Assembly (NCBI RefSeq): GCF_014851395.1
Contig: NW_024041484.1
Span: 2,311,015-2,375,014, forward strand
DNA length: 64,000 bases
From: Micropterus salmoides
Lineage: Eukaryota; Chordata; Actinopteri; Centrarchiformes; Centrarchidae
Reading direction: 5' to 3'
The notes under the pieces were generated by a model. It was not told the origin of the DNA. It saw nothing but the letters and a program-made list of their open reading frames with translations, and searched no databases. Position numbers and translations under genes: made by a program. Below, one piece after another: positions 1-12,670 of this stretch. How positions within the stretch are numbered: position 1 is the stretch's first letter; each line of letters opens with the position of its first letter.

Positions 1-160
1 TGACGTATGACTTATGGAAATATGACACCACCCCGTTTTAGCAACTAAGCAATTTTTGCAACTTTGAGCACAAAATTAAGCTATTTGCCAATAAATATTT
101 TGCAAACTATGTGGATAATTAACATTGTAAGGAAATGTCAAAATACACTGGAGGGCGACT
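1..160. other. A+T-rich flank, nothing recognised
   Basis: A+T-rich sequence preceding the first retrotransposon relic. No reading frame, splice signal or repeat that I can name. Confidence 0.4.
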
Positions 161-164
161 TTAA

Positions 165-2876
165 TGCTACTTGCCTACCTCCAGCATGAGTGAAGCCGCA
201 AACACAAGAGCCATACTGGCTCGGATGTCACTGGGGTCAACAAGGTCCGCGTCAGGTACTAGGGAACCAGGGCAACCTGATGACAAATGGGCTACTGGAA
301 CAAGACATTCATGGACTAGAGCAGAAAATATGGATCTAATGCAATGCTACTATACAAGTAATCCCGGTGAGAGAAGTTATATGCAGAGACTGTGAGATCA
401 CTCTGACAAAGAAACTACTCCTAGCTCAGTGTTCTAACATCCGCAAACAGCAACTCCTATCACAACTAGAGATTGATGAGTTACAACAAATATGCTACGG
501 CAAGGGGGAGCCAGGACAACAGGTCAGCGGGGAGATGTTATGATCATCATCCCCACACTCAGAGATTGGGTCGCCCCAATAACAACAAGCCCTTACGGCA
601 CAGAATCACTCAACATAAGGGCGGCTGACCTACGATTGAAGATCAAAACCAAGCTGGACCACCAAGTACAACGACCAAGATTGCCAAGGCTGGACCCCCC
701 AAGTACAACGACCAATATTGCCAAGGCTAAGTGACAAAGTACCCTCTGAAAGTCTGCTAGAAGATGTGAATGCAGCACTACATACTATCCCTACTAAAGC
801 TATAACCGAGACCAGTGAGCTGATGTACGCCACAGCAACAGTGATCCTAGAGATGCTTGGCTATAAGATGAACACCACAAGCCACAAAGAGCATTATCCC
901 CCATGGAGGAGAAGGCCAGAGGCCAAGATCAAGGCAACACCAAGAGAGGTTAGTCAGAGCTACTGAAAGGTGCTTCCTAAGAACAAGCTGTCGATACCTG
1001 AGGCTCTGGAAACTGCCAAACAAAGACTTAGCACACTGGCTACCCACCTAAAGAGATACAAGGAGAATAAACCGGATGTTCTCCACCGAACCATCCAAAG
1101 TGTACTCTCAGTTGCAGGGTAATAACACAGGGTCAGATCCACCCAGGGCTAAGACTGAACAGTACTGGAAGAACATACGGGAGAAAGAGGCATCCCACAA
1201 CACCAATGCTCAGTGGCTAGTGGATCTAAGAACACATAACAGAAATCTCCCAGAACAAGATCCAGTAACCATTACAACGGCAGACATCCAAGAACGAGTG
1301 GCAGGTATGAAGAGCTGGACAGCACCAGGCCCTGACCTGATCCACACCTATTGGCTGAAGAAACTAACTGCACTCCATGAACGCCTGGCAGCACAAATGA
1401 ACCAACCAAGAAAACCTACAACTCAGTGCCACATACATGGATACTGGAATGCTTGGAAATGTGCAAGGTCAACAGGACACTAATGCCTTCATCAAGAACT
1501 CAATGGGGCTGTGGAAAACAAGTCTGGAAGCCAACTCAAAGCCCATTGCACAAGTCACCATCAAGTGCGGCATATACCAAGGTGATGCACTATCCCCACT
1601 GCTGTTCTGCATAGGCCTGAACCTCCTCAGCCAGATCATCACAAAGACTGGCTACGGATATCGGTTCCGAAGTGGAAAAACCATCAGTCACCTCCTCTAC
1701 ATGTATGACATCAAGCTGTATGTCAGAAATGAGCGAGACATCGACTTACTGATCCACACTACCAGGATCTACAGCAACGACACTGGACTGTCGTTTGGAC
1801 TGGACAAGTGTGGCCGCATGGTATCAAAAAGAGGGAAAAGGATCAGAACCGAGGGGGTTGAACTACCAGAAGGCCACATTGCAGATATTCAGGACAGCTA
1901 CAAAACCTTGGGGTGCTGCAGGCTAACGGAAACCATGAAGAGGCAGCAAGGAAGTCCGCCACAGCCAAATACCTGCAGAGAGTAAGGCAGGTCCTAAAAA
2001 GTCAGCTGAATGGGAAGAACAAGATCTGAGCCATCAACACATACGCCCTGCCAGTCATCAGATACACCGCTGGTATAATAAACTGGCCAAAGGAGGAGAT
2101 AGAGGCCACTGGCATCAAGAGAAGAAAGCTCCTCACAATGGATGGAGGGTTTCACCCCAGATCCAGCACCCTGAGACTGTACACCAAGCATAGCAAGGGA
2201 GGCTGAGGGCTAGTGAGTGTCAAGACCACTGTCCACGATGAAACGACAAAGATCCAAGAGTACATCAGGAAGATGGCCCTCAAATGTAAGATGCAGGCAG
2301 GAAGTGCGTATGTGGAACGCTATAACCAGGTAGCTGGCATAGTGTACAGGAACATCTACCATGAGTGTGGGCTGGAATTCCCAAGGTCAAAATGGAAGAC
2401 ACCTCCTAAGGTAGTTGAGAATGACCGAGCTAAGATCCTGTGGGACTTCAAGATCCAGACTGGTGATGGCCAACCAACCAGACATCGTGTTGATCGACAA
2501 ACAGCAGAAGAAGGCTGCAGTGATAGATGTGGCAATCCCAAGCGATAGCAACATCAAGAAGAAGGAACACGAGAAGCTTGACAAATACCACGGGCTGAAA
2601 GAGGAGCTAGAAAAGATGTGGAAAGTAAGAGCAACAGTGGCGCCAATGGTAATCGGAGCACTGGGGGCTGTGACCCCCAAACTGGGAGAGTGGCTACAGC
2701 AGATTCCTGGTAAAACATCAGAGGTCTCTGTCCACAAGAGTGCAGTCCTGGGAACAGCTAAGATACCTAGCAGAACCCTCAAACTGCCAGGCCTCTGGTA
2801 GAGGACCCGAGCTTGAGGATGACACATACCACCCCGCAAGGGGTGAGATGGGGATTTTTACATATATATATATAAA
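165..2876 (+). mobile_element. Degenerate REL-endonuclease LINE (R4/Dong/NeSL/Rex6-like)
   Basis: A broken single-ORF non-LTR retrotransposon. Readable pieces in order: an N-terminal segment with WTRAENMDLMQCYY (about 318-359); the start of the reverse transcriptase with KSWTAPGPDLIHTYWLKKL (about 1,312-1,370); RT palm with GIYQGDALSPLLFC (about 1,570-1,611); thumb and linker; and a C-terminal restriction-like endonuclease with QPDIVLIDKQQKKAAVIDVA (about 2,473-2,532). Damage is extensive: an internal deletion with a frame change near 1,405 removes early RT motifs, the catalytic YMDD box reads YMYD (about 1,699-1,710), stops occur near 2,027 and 2,204, a second deletion lies near 2,283, and the endonuclease is in another frame. 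The N-terminal part has a direct duplication of about 36 bp (651-722). The element ends in a short AT-dinucleotide tail (2,861-2,876). It cannot encode a working enzyme. Assignment to a clade is by recall of fish elements with a C-terminal PD-(D/E)XK nuclease. Confidence 0.85.
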
Positions 2877-2880
2877 ACAT

Positions 2881-4075
2881 ACATAAAATTTGTACAAATG
2901 CTGCAAGTGTAAGTGCTTTGCTAAATGTCTAATTTGCCTCATTGCATTATGAAAACGTGAAACTATTCAGAATGTGTCAAAGTGTAATTAAAAGCCAAAA
3001 CTTAGGTCAGAGCCATTCATTTTATGGCTTTTATGAAAGGTATTTGAAAGACCGCTCAGTTAAAGTGAAAGTCTAAGCATCAGTATCAGAGTTTAATAGA
3101 AATGCTTCCAATGAATAGCAGAGAGCAAAGAAGGCTATGCTTAGGGGGTGATAAACAGTGCCTAGGAATAATACTGGGCTTTTAAAACCTTCCACTATAA
3201 AAGACCAAATGAAAGGTGAGTCTTAATTATATCTGCAGGAATGGCCTACATATAGTCTGAATAGACTGAATGAGCTCAGACCACACATAATGGTGAAGGA
3301 CAAAGTCGTTTTTTTGTGTGTGTGTGGTATAATCATAAAATGAAATTCCCAGTGTCCATTAAAATGAACCATCTTATTATGTCCCAATTGCCAAAAGCTT
3401 CCTGATGATGAGAATGTCTCTAAAAATAGCTATTCCCTGTTTATGTTTATTTCAGCACAAACCCTTAAGTCTTATTTATACTTTTATTTTCTCTTTTCGC
3501 AGGGCTGCAATTTGCGTTTTCTTGTTTTGTATTCATTTCCCCTGAAGTGACATTCTGATAGGAGCAGAACAGATGGAAATCTAGGATTATCCTGGCAAAA
3601 TTCATCATGAAAAATGCATCCGACACCTGTGTAATTTGCTTAATCATCTTTTCCTAATAAGCTCCCCCCATTAATAATGAACGACTTCCACAATGCAATC
3701 AAGATAAAAGTAAATCTGATGACTTAATACCCTTCAAAATAATTACCCCACCCCCACCCTCACACACACCCCACCCTCACACACACCTCCTCCCCTCATC
3801 TCACCAGCCCACACCCATCTCTGGGACAGCTTTTCTTTTGATATCTCCCTCCCCATCGCCTCCAGGATTTTAATTGGGATTAGAGAACAGACAATACCAA
3901 ATGTGGTCTGTTGTCTGCTTCACTGTAGATTTCTATGCAAAGTAAAATCAACTTCAGTCCAAGCTTATTTTAGTAATCATAAACATGCCCCTGCATTTTT
4001 GTATTGTAGACTTTGAAGATTATTAATCTTAAACATCTGCATTAAACTTTGATGATGCTTTGTTGATGTATGTTG
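2881..4075. other. Intergenic DNA with a C/A-rich tract
   Basis: No gene seen. Contains a pyrimidine- and CA-rich low-complexity tract at about 3,744-3,815 (CCCCACCCCC and CACACACACC runs). The rest is A+T-rich unique-looking sequence. Confidence 0.4.
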
Positions 4076-4077
4076 TT

Positions 4078-4143
4078 CCTCAAATCGCTTTGGATAAAAG
4101 TGTCTGCCAAATGAGTAAACATAAATGTAATGTAAATGTAAAC
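4078..4143 (+). repeat. Teleost SINE 3'-tail fragment
   Basis: Contains CGCTTTGGATAAAAGTGTCT followed by TGCCAAATGAGTAAA and a short ATGTAA-rich end. This is the 3' tail shared by several fish tRNA-derived SINEs (V-SINE/DANA type). The tRNA-like head is missing, so this is a truncated copy. Confidence 0.65.
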
Positions 4144-4149
4144 TATTTG

Positions 4150-4790
4150 TCCTCTTATTCACTATTATTCACTTATTTGCATTTCATGAGAAATACCTAA
4201 TTTAATAACATTACATTGGTGGTGGTATTTTTTTTGTGATTTTGAACATTTGTACATCTCATTTTGAAGTACCATTAAAATGAGCATCTTCATATGCTCA
4301 ACTAATAAAATAGGATGCATTATCACAGCTTAAAGGCCCTGCACACCCACACAGCTTTTGTGGGTGGTCAAACCTGCTCAGGTTAAGGTATGCGAGATGC
4401 ATATATCTGGCACAGCCCATAAGGTTGCAGTAATGCATTTGAATTTCTGAAGCACCATAAACAACAAAAGTTATCTCAGTACTTTCATATAGAGCAGGTC
4501 TAGACTTTACTCATTATAAAATTATTTTCAGTGACCCAACAGTTCCCACCATGAGCAAGCACTTGTGATAGGTGATAGTGGCATGGAAAACTGAGCAGGC
4601 AGAACCTCAAAGGCTCTGGGTGAGTGGTCATTTGACTTTACCATTTGAATTGAGAGAAAGAAACAGAGTGAGCACAATGCAAGTTCCACATAGAGATGTT
4701 AAGTAATAGTAAATGTAATGGTAGTGGAAATAACATTAACATTAATAGTAATCATCCATCAATTCATCCATTATGTGGGAGCGCAGTGCT
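4150..4790. other. Intergenic DNA, nothing recognised
   Basis: A+T-rich sequence. No coding region or named repeat that I can support. Confidence 0.35.
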
Positions 4791-4845
4791 CTGGTGGGGT
4801 AGTAAGAAGGACTGCACGATTTGGAGAAAAAGTCATATTGCGATT

Positions 4846-4900
4846 ATTCAGAATCAGAATTCAGAAATACTTTATTGATCCCTGAAGGGAAATTCTGTGT
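4846..4900 (-). repeat. LINE 3'-end fragment (minus)
   Basis: CAGAAATACTTTATTGATCC followed by CTGAAGGGAAATTC is the reverse complement of a 3' terminus common on fish CR1/Rex1-group LINEs. It breaks the flanking family-X sequence between its ATTGCGATTAT and TGTGGACATTA parts, so it is a nested insertion. Confidence 0.55.
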
Positions 4901-5257
4901 TGTGGACATTACTGCAATTTGCGATTGAGATATAATGATAACAAATGGTATGATGAGTCTACTTGCTTGATTATCAAGGAAAATGCATAAAATACTCAAA
5001 TTTTGAAATGTGTATTTCTTAACTCAACAGACAAAGTTAAACAAACATAAGAAGAGATACAAAAAAATGTACAATAGTGTTTTGAAAAAACCTTACATTT
5101 TACCAAATATAATAAATAAGAAAAAATCTTTTTCAAAATAGACATTTTTGCTAACTTACTTTGCTCAGCAGTACGATTAAATGATGGTGTAAAAACATCT
5201 TGCAAAAGTAACTTCTTTAACACTGATAGTGTAGCAAAGCTTACCACTAGTATAATA

Positions 5258-6141
5258 TTAAAGAGGTGGTATTATGCTTTTTGGCTCTTTCCCTCTCCTT
5301 TACTGAGTTGGGGTGGTGATTGGTGGTGCATTGGATAAGACACATGACTTTGGTGTGAGAGACCTGGATTCAAATCCACTGTGAGACACCAATGCGTCCC
5401 TGAGCAAGACACTTAACCCTAGTTGTAAGTCGATAAAAGTGTCAGCTAAATGTATATAACTTTTTGTGCATGTAATAGGTTTAAAAAGTAAAAGTTAAAA
5501 GTCCAAAGGGAGTTTCCATCTCCTACAGAAAACTCTGCTCTGAGCTGCTTGAAAACAGCTTGTTTGTAGGCCAGCCGCTTCCCTGATTGAAAATGCACCA
5601 AGCGGCTACTCCGACACGCCCTCAAAAACACTGGTGGAAAAACAGTGAGCTGCAGCACACAGCTCTCCTCTCCCTTCCAAACACTAGCTACCCTCCAGGC
5701 AGTCAGTGGACATGAAGTTGTTACTGTGATGTAGAGACAGAGTTCAGTTAAACTTTATGGATAAAAAATACTTTTGTTACAGATTAATAACTCACCACTC
5801 TGAAACTCTTGCTCCAGTCCATGTTGCCAAGCTGGTCGGCAACATGTACAGCTGAATCAAAGATGTTTACCAGCTTCTTGCTGACCCGCCCTTCTCTGCT
5901 TCTGATTGGCTAGTAGTCCTTAACTAGTACTGCGCATGTGCAACTCCCAACAAAGATCATTTAGAGACAAGATGTATCACTCCATAGCTAAAACAAAGCC
6001 TTCAACACAGGGTGAAAAGAGGAGCTGCATTGTGCAGTACGACAAAAAATATGGTGTTTTTTGAAAAGTAAACCATGTAAACCTGTTCTGGTACAACCCC
6101 TAAATAAGATTTTGAAAAATGAGCATATACCACCTCTTTAA
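5258..6141. mobile_element. TTAA-flanked MITE, long copy (884 bp)
   Basis: Begins TTAA-AGAGGTGGTATTATGC and ends in the inverted form GCATATACCACCTCT-TTAA, so it has terminal inverted repeats with TTAA at both ends. A second copy at 26,573-26,785 shares both ends and the internal blocks ACCATGTAAACCTGTTCTGG and CTGTGATGTAGAGACAGA. TTAA ends suggest a piggyBac-like mobiliser, but TTAA could also be the outermost part of the inverted repeats. No transposase is encoded. It carries a nested SINE at 5,312-5,458 and sits inside family-X copy 1. Confidence 0.8.
5312..5458 (+). repeat. tRNA-derived SINE, copy A (internally deleted)
   Basis: The head has a box-A-like GGTGGTGCATTGGATAAGAC and a box-B-like GATTCAAATCC, then CCTGAGCAAGACACTTAACC, and the tail GTCGATAAAAGTGTCAGCTAAATG. 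The same body occurs in reverse at 29,828-30,075 and 36,262-36,452. This copy lacks the segment between TAGTTG and TAAGTCG that the other two carry (the GCTCC-AGAGG-GTGCGACCTC part). It lies inside the 884-bp MITE, so it inserted later. Confidence 0.8.
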
Positions 6142-6374
6142 TACCAGTTACAGCCGTTTCATGTTTGTGGGTTGTTTTCATTTATTAAATCCCTGTGCAA
6201 GAAAAGTGCTCTACATTGGTCTCTAATTTTTATGTCCCGCCCCATCCAGGACGAAAAGTGACATTGACGAGCACAAGTAACAATGCATTCATGTTGTGCT
6301 TTATTTTTGCAGTTACATAGGTGAAAAAAGGCAGTTGTTGAAGTTTGTTTTATTTGGGAGTTGGAGGAAGTATC

Positions 6375-6500
6375 CTGGTGCTGCATGCCAGTGAACTCTG
6401 AGTTGACTAACCCTGTGATGGGAAACTCAGAGTTTTTGGTTCCAGAATAGCTGATCTGAGTTTGTTCAATCAACTCTGAGTATCTTCACTCTGAGTTAAA
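6375..6500. repeat. Dispersed repeat with AACTCAGAGTT palindromes
   Basis: A cluster of inverted ACTCTGAGTT / AACTCAGAGT words with GGTTCCAGAATAGCTGATCT. This arrangement is typical of a short fish DNA-transposon relic. Boundaries are approximate and no target duplication was identified. Confidence 0.45.
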
Positions 6501-9500
6501 TATGTTCATGGGGAATGAAAAAAGCCATCATCAATTGAGCTCTGATACTATGGTTCACTGGTAATGAGTACTTAAAGAGCACAGCCTCCAGTGCATCTAG
6601 AAATATGAATGTGTGCCAACAAGGACAATGATATGTATCTTAATAAACAGGAGTGGAGAAAGGAGTCAATAAGATAACACTATTATATTTTATTTAGCGT
6701 TTAAATAATTCAATTTACCAGACTTGAATTGCCTTAATGGGAAGTGCTGGAATCCTGTGTTGAAATATATTTATTCAACTGTAACCTAATGAAGACAAAA
6801 TGCAGGTAGCAGCAACTGAAAATGAAAATAACAGACAGACAGCTTACTCATGGACCTATGATTGTAAAGTCATAGTCCGAACCAGTAATAACGATTGTAG
6901 TGATTTGCTGTTGAAAGGTATCTACTGTAGGTTCATACTGTAAATTTTTTAATGTGTATTCTAACGTTTGAAAAATCTTTCTCATTAGTATTTAACCGCA
7001 AGCTATATTTCAACATAGCCACTGAAATGCGGTGAAAACACATGAAAACTCACTTTTATTTAAATTGAGGTCTTTAAGTTTTAAAACCTTAAAGATGTTT
7101 TAGTTGCACTACAATTATCTTCATGCAGAAATAGTCACATAATCTCCATCAAATGCTGAATATGATAGGAATGTCCCATCAGTGCAACTAATCACAACAA
7201 ATGATTGTTGTGCTTTGGGGGGGGGGGGGGGTCAGTTACAGCCCTGATCTATGGTTCTTACACAGAAAGATGAATTTCAGCTTACAATATGGAATTACCA
7301 ATTTAGATTTCCAAGAATTTTCATGTGATTTATGCTGATAGTAGCCTAATACTGTGAAAACATCAACCAACCTTACCTCATTATTATCAGGTTATTACAC
7401 AATTAAAATCACAATATTACTATGTTGTCCTCCAAATACTGCACTGATATTTTATTGACTGATTATTTATTTTTAGTACTCATATTTATAGTTAGTTACA
7501 AATTAATAGTTTAGTGTTTTATAAGACCTTAAATCATGGCTATCTTTTCCCTTTTTTAAGGGTGATTACCTTACTATGTATTATTATCTTTATATTCTGA
7601 TCAAAGTTAATTGTCAGCACACAATTTGGTGTCCTTTAAACCATTTTAATTCCCAGCATACAGAAGGCTTTATTCAACTTTTTTCACATATGCAGGATTA
7701 GGCTACTCCCCAACACCTGGAAACATCTGTTGTTATGTATAAACAGTAAAGACCCCTTTAAATCCCTGGTAACTCCTGAATTGGATGCACCAAACCCATA
7801 TAAGCATTAGACTGGTCCTAGTCATATATACTGGAATGAATATCAGTAAAAAGTTGACATCAAATATAAACAATTGCACCCTGCAGCTACAGTCTGTATG
7901 ACTTGCTATAAAGAGAAGTAGCAACAAGTTAAGGTCACAAATGTAGGTAATTCACAGAAAAAAAGCAAACGACAGGAGGCGCAAACTTGGCAATATGTGT
8001 GCCTTGAAGGGTGAAATACATTAAAAACGCCACAAACTTGATATATTTGCAGAAGCATCATGCAAATAAAAGCTGTACAAGCAAAACACATGAAATGTGT
8101 GCCAGAGTAAAAAACATAATTGTAAGCAACGAAGAAGTGTGAAAAACTCCTTTCAGACAACAATAGACCCTTTTCACGGCGATATTTTGTCAATTCAGAG
8201 TCCCAGTAAGCCATGACAGGGAGTGAGCTTGCACAATACCAGATCCCTGCAGCTGGCTTACCTAAATGTAATGTGGCCGTCTTTCATTTTATTAATTACA
8301 CCTGTGCTGCTTTGACAAGTCTTCATGTCTGCTGTGAAAGGGGTATATACAGCAGATGAACACATGAAAACTTTCTGTATTGGGAGGTACTGTTAATCTC
8401 ATGGTAGTAAATATAACAAAACCTGTCTAACTAACAAGTAATAATGGGTCAAACATAACCTGAAAACACTGTGAATGTGAAGCTTGGAAGCTTTAAATAC
8501 ATTATCATAATAAAGCCTTTTTGGGCCTTTAAAGCTGCATTATGCATCTTTAGCTGCATACTCCACTATGTTCACCAGTAGTCTCAAGCTGTGTCTGTCT
8601 TCTGTTTGGTGCAGTAGTGGCACATTTTTGTGCAAATTGTGTTACAAATCGTATGCCAATATATTTTAATAACCATATACACATGTCTTAGTAACTATAT
8701 ACACACAGCCACATTTACTCTGAAATCCTGTCAAATGTGTGCTTTTAGGTATGCCCATATTTAATGTTAGGAAAGTTAATGGCCGCCTGCCAGTGTGAAC
8801 AGGAGCTCTTCCACCCACATGGAGGCTGATCTCAGCATAACATTCCTGCCTCAACACCTGCACATCACAAGTGATGCACTGCTGCTCTAAGTAGCTGTTT
8901 ATGTGAGCTTTTACTTCATTAATTTGGCGACTGCTGAAGTGTTAATCAATGCTATTGCTGTGGCAACCGAGCAAACAGCATAGCAGTCACTGTTAATTGT
9001 GCTCTTCTGTTTCTGACACATGCAAAGAGAGAGATAGAGAAGGAGGAACATTTTTTTCGTGGTTTGGGGTTTAATTTAGTTATTTTCTGTTTTATAATAA
9101 TAATAATGCATCACATTTAAATAATTGATATATGTTATTGTCTGCCCCACCCTGATTAGTTCAACCTGTGTCTGGTTATCCTTCCCTCACTTGTGTATTT
9201 AACGCCTCGTGCCGATGGCCGTGCTATTCAGACTACACAACTTGCCGTCTTGTGATGGGAGTCTTGAAGTCGATGTGGCATTCACACTACGTGACTGATC
9301 GGTGACAGAGGGTCACACACTACACGAGCTGACAATGACTCTGTCACCCGACACTGGTCTCCAAACCGCGTTTTGTCAAGAAAACACACGTGAAATGTGA
9401 AACGGGAAATGATGTGAACCGACACATGAAACAGCTGTTTTTTGTTATTATAAAGATGCTATAAGACTTGCTTCTGTGTCAGAAATGTGTCAGGGAGCCG

Positions 9501-9650
9501 TTTTGATGCATCGTTTTGTAGTTCACACTTAACGACTGGCGACCGCCGATCGACTGCAGATTTACCTGTGATCACAGACTGACGGCTGGCCGAGCAGCAA
9601 TCGGTCTTAAGCTGTGTCTTCCTTTGTGTCATGCTGTCTTTGTCCATGTA
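6500..9650. other. Intergenic DNA, nothing certain
   Basis: Over 3 kb without a supportable gene. Contains a 15-base G run (7,217-7,231). A CpG-richer stretch at about 9,205-9,600 has repeated TTCACACT / TCACACTA words and GACTGATCGG / CCGATCGACT pieces in opposite orientations. It may be a decayed DNA element, but I could not define its ends. Confidence 0.35.
7217..7231. repeat. Poly-G run (15 nt)
   Basis: Uninterrupted G15 followed by TCAGTTAC. A likely site of sequencing or assembly length error. Confidence 0.9.
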
Positions 9651-9749
9651 TGAAGCATTCCAGCCTTCCCTAGTATTTTCTGGTGCTTGGACTTTTACTT
9701 CGCTTTTCCTGAGCCAATTGGGGGTTCAGTAGTTGTTGTTTATGTTCGT

Positions 9750-11040
9750 TTCATGTTACTTGTGTTTGATTGGCACAGATTTGTAAGGGTGTTGGGGATA
9801 GGAGTCCGGTGGGAAAGAGGGGAGAGTGTAGCCGCTTTCATAAAGAGATCCCGCAATAAACGCAAAAAGAACATTTTCAGAATGCTGCACTCACACGTAA
9901 ATAGCGGCGATTCCAAATCAGTGTTGCTGTTTCTTAATAAGGAACAAAGAAATACCCCCACAGTGGATACCCCATTTACTCCCACTATTGAAGGTTTTAA
10001 TTATTTAGGTGTTAGAATCACAAGACAGTTCCAGCAAATTCTGATCACTTACTGGACAGTGTTGTAGAATCACTTGATCGATGATCTACTATACCCATAT
10101 CAATGATTGGACAAATAAATATGTCTATTTTGCCTAAATGTATATATCTTTTTCAGGCGCTCCCACTCCCCCTGTCCAATGCATTTTATGATACACTTAA
10201 TAAATTACTTAGTCAATTTGTTCGGCGAACAAGTGGTGTGGTGGTGCAGTGATTGGCACTGTTGCCTCACAGCAAGAAGATTGTGGGTTCAAATCCTGGT
10301 TACTGTGTGTGGAGTTTGCATGTTGTCTTTGTGGGGTTGCTCCGGCTTCCTCCCTTCCTTAATTGGTGCGTCCAAAATTGTCCTTAGGTGTGAGTGGTTG
10401 TTTGTCTATGTGTGGCCCTGCAATGGACCTGTCCAGGGTGTACCCCATCTTTTGCCTGATGTACGCTGGGATTGGCTCCAGCCCCTGCAACCCTGTACGC
10501 TGGTTGGATGGATTTGTTTAGAGAGCAACGAGAGCCAGACTTTGCCTTCACTTACTATATATGCCTTATGAAACAGGGGGGGTTATATCGTCCCAATTTC
10601 AGATGGTATTATTAGGCGACCCAGTTAACCTCAGCAATGTTCTATTTCTCCTTAACAACACCCCCAGCTTGGGTAACCATCGAGCAAAAGTCCATTCCAG
10701 ATTTACCTTTTAGTTTATATTTATATCAATCAGATATCAAGATGCTAAAGAAACATACAAGGAATCCCTTTCTTAGGAATACAATCTTAATTTTGTATGC
10801 CTCACACAAACATATAGGTATCTTTAATATCTCAGTTTACTCCTATTTGGGGTAATGAGCAGCTTAAACCTGGTTTTAAAGATGGGGGATTCAGAATCTG
10901 GGCTGAGAAACGTGTCCAAAAAGTTAAGGATCTCTGTGAGACGGAGTCTTGCTCTGTTTTGATCAGTTACGTGAGAGAGATCAAATTCCCAAAAAACATT
11001 TCTTTAAATATTTGCAGCTGAAAAGCTACATATCATCAAG
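9750..11040 (+). mobile_element. Tx1/L1-type LINE relic, split by a SINE
   Basis: C-terminal RT region: FLNKEQRNTPTVDTPFTPTI (about 9,930-9,989) followed by EGFNYLGVRIT, the 'YLGV' segment after the RT palm in L1-type ORF2. The thumb-like region continues to about 10,235. After a SINE insertion the relic resumes near 10,528 (RLCLHLLYMPYETGG-like) and drifts out by about 11,040. Several stops and frame changes are present. Only the C-terminal part of the element remains, and no endonuclease domain is seen. Confidence 0.65.
10237..10522 (+). repeat. tRNA-like-headed SINE with RTE-type tail
   Basis: Head TGGTGCAGTGATTGGCACTG and GTGGGTTCAAATCC (box-B-like), middle GTGTGGAGTTTGCATGTT, and tail CCTGTCCAGGGTGTACCCC, then GGGATTGGCTCCAGCCCCTG and a short TGGATGGAT end. 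This is one of the commonest fish dispersed repeats. It is inserted in the Tx1/L1 relic and separates two parts of the same frame region. Boundaries are within about 10 bp. Confidence 0.75.
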
Positions 11041-12670
11041 GTAAAGCCGTTAGCTGTTTTGGGGGGCTCCAGGAGTGGGTAAGCTCTTACTTGGAATTTA
11101 TAATGTCAAAAAAGTCAGGCTGGTTATTCTAGATTCCTCCAGTGACCCCCATGGAACCTGCTAGCCCCCGCCTGTTCCCATTTCTGTGACTACTAATCTC
11201 CAGTCAGCTAGCCTCCAGTTTGCTAGCTTCATGCCTATGCTTGGACAGGAGTAGCCTGATTCGACTGCCAATCTCACCATCAAAGCTTCGCAGAGGTGTT
11301 ATGAAACAAGGATTGTGCCATTTTGGCTATTTGGGGGTGCTCAATGTCTGATTTTACATAGAACTTCTGGTTTTCTCCCAGTGAATGGCAGGCAAGCAGA
11401 GCAGAGAGAAAAGGGTCAAAATAAGCCTCTGTTTAGCTGGAAATGGACAGTGTAAGTTACACTGACTGCTTCTCAAGATTAAAGCCCCCTCCTTCCGTTA
11501 TATTGTTCATACATCAAAATCAGCATATTGAATCGAAGCTTCATACTCTTCCTGTTGTGTATCCCTTGGCATACATTCATTTTTCATATTGCATAACCAC
11601 TTTCTTTGTTCTTTGTTCTGTGTCCCAGAGTAGCCCCTGACAAGGATAGCAGGGCAGTAACCTATGATGTCGGGGTGTTCACCCAGATCAGCGCTGGTCT
11701 TGTGAAAGTACTTCCTATCGTCAATTGCAGTGTAAGGATTGGTTCCTCACCAGTTGACTCTAAAAAAAATCTTTGATCATTCCTGCGGGATTGTTTTTTG
11801 ACTCCAGGGGTCATGTAAACACAAAAATTAGGAAAGTAACTCTCTGTGGAGGGAATGAAGTTCTGGTTCTACCATACTACACACCTTTTCCAAACAGAAA
11901 TGTTCAAATATATTCCAGTATCATTTTTCATACAACTTAATTCAGAAGTTTAATTCCATTTAATATCTTTTATTCATATCTTGTTTCACTAATAAAAAAA
12001 ACACGTAATTGTTTAATAACTAATTTGATTTACTTTCCATCTATTTACAAAACCCTCTGGTGCCAACCACAATGCTACACACTTATAAAATGCTAATGGT
12101 GTGTATGTGGAATATAAAAAATGTTACAAAGCTGTACAGAAAATGTAGTAGGTGTGTGCAAAAAAAAATCAATAGGAAGTTTTAATGGGTTTTACGTTGG
12201 TAATGATAGAGGAGGTTAAGAGGCTAGGGCGTGGGTTAATGGCACTATCAGGACATAGACCAAGTTAAGTACAAAGAAAAGGTCTGCCACCAGAGGTTAA
12301 TTAACCTTTCTAAACCCGAGGTGTCTGAATGCACATACATATTGAATGAAACCTGCCACAAAAGCCTGTAGGTCATGGCTAATACATTCCGCAAGTTACA
12401 ATTAAAACATCATCAGACCAACACCTGATCTCCGTTTAAGAGCCATTTATGAAGCTGCAATTCAGTAGGCAATTTATTAAAGTCAAAAGCCATCTGAATA
12501 GGGGGCAGTTAGGTTAGCAGATATGTAATTTCAGTCAATGTAAAATCTGCGATTGGGATGGAAAGGCAAGTGATGCAAGCAGTGAAGCACTTACTGCAGC
12601 TACCATTTTCTCCTTCTTTATGTTAGTGAATACAAAAGTGAGAGAACATGGAGATAAGTTAGATGACAGG

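Larger units (their letters stand above)
4798..6262 (-). mobile_element. Repeat family X, copy 1, interrupted by a MITE
   Basis: The start (ACTGCACGATTTGGAGAAAA) and the stretch near 6,170-6,240 (TGGGTTGTTTTCATTTATTAAA, then CTCTACATTGGTCTCTAATT) are reverse complements of the right end and middle of the + strand copies at 46,467-47,232 and 59,760-61,824. The copy is split by the TTAA-flanked MITE at 5,258-6,141 and by a short LINE tail near 4,846-4,900, so those are later insertions. No transposase is seen. The AATCGTGCAGCCCTAAT-type terminus resembles ends of non-autonomous DNA elements in fish, but the superfamily is not established. Confidence 0.7.

Noticed and set aside
9687..10067. A 126-codon frame read as a gene
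   Set aside because: The first half is arbitrary and the second half is a Tx1/L1 reverse-transcriptase C-terminal relic.
10237..10320. Possible tRNA gene (box A and box B)
   Set aside because: The promoter-like boxes belong to a SINE head. No cloverleaf with an acceptor stem can be formed and it continues into the SINE body.
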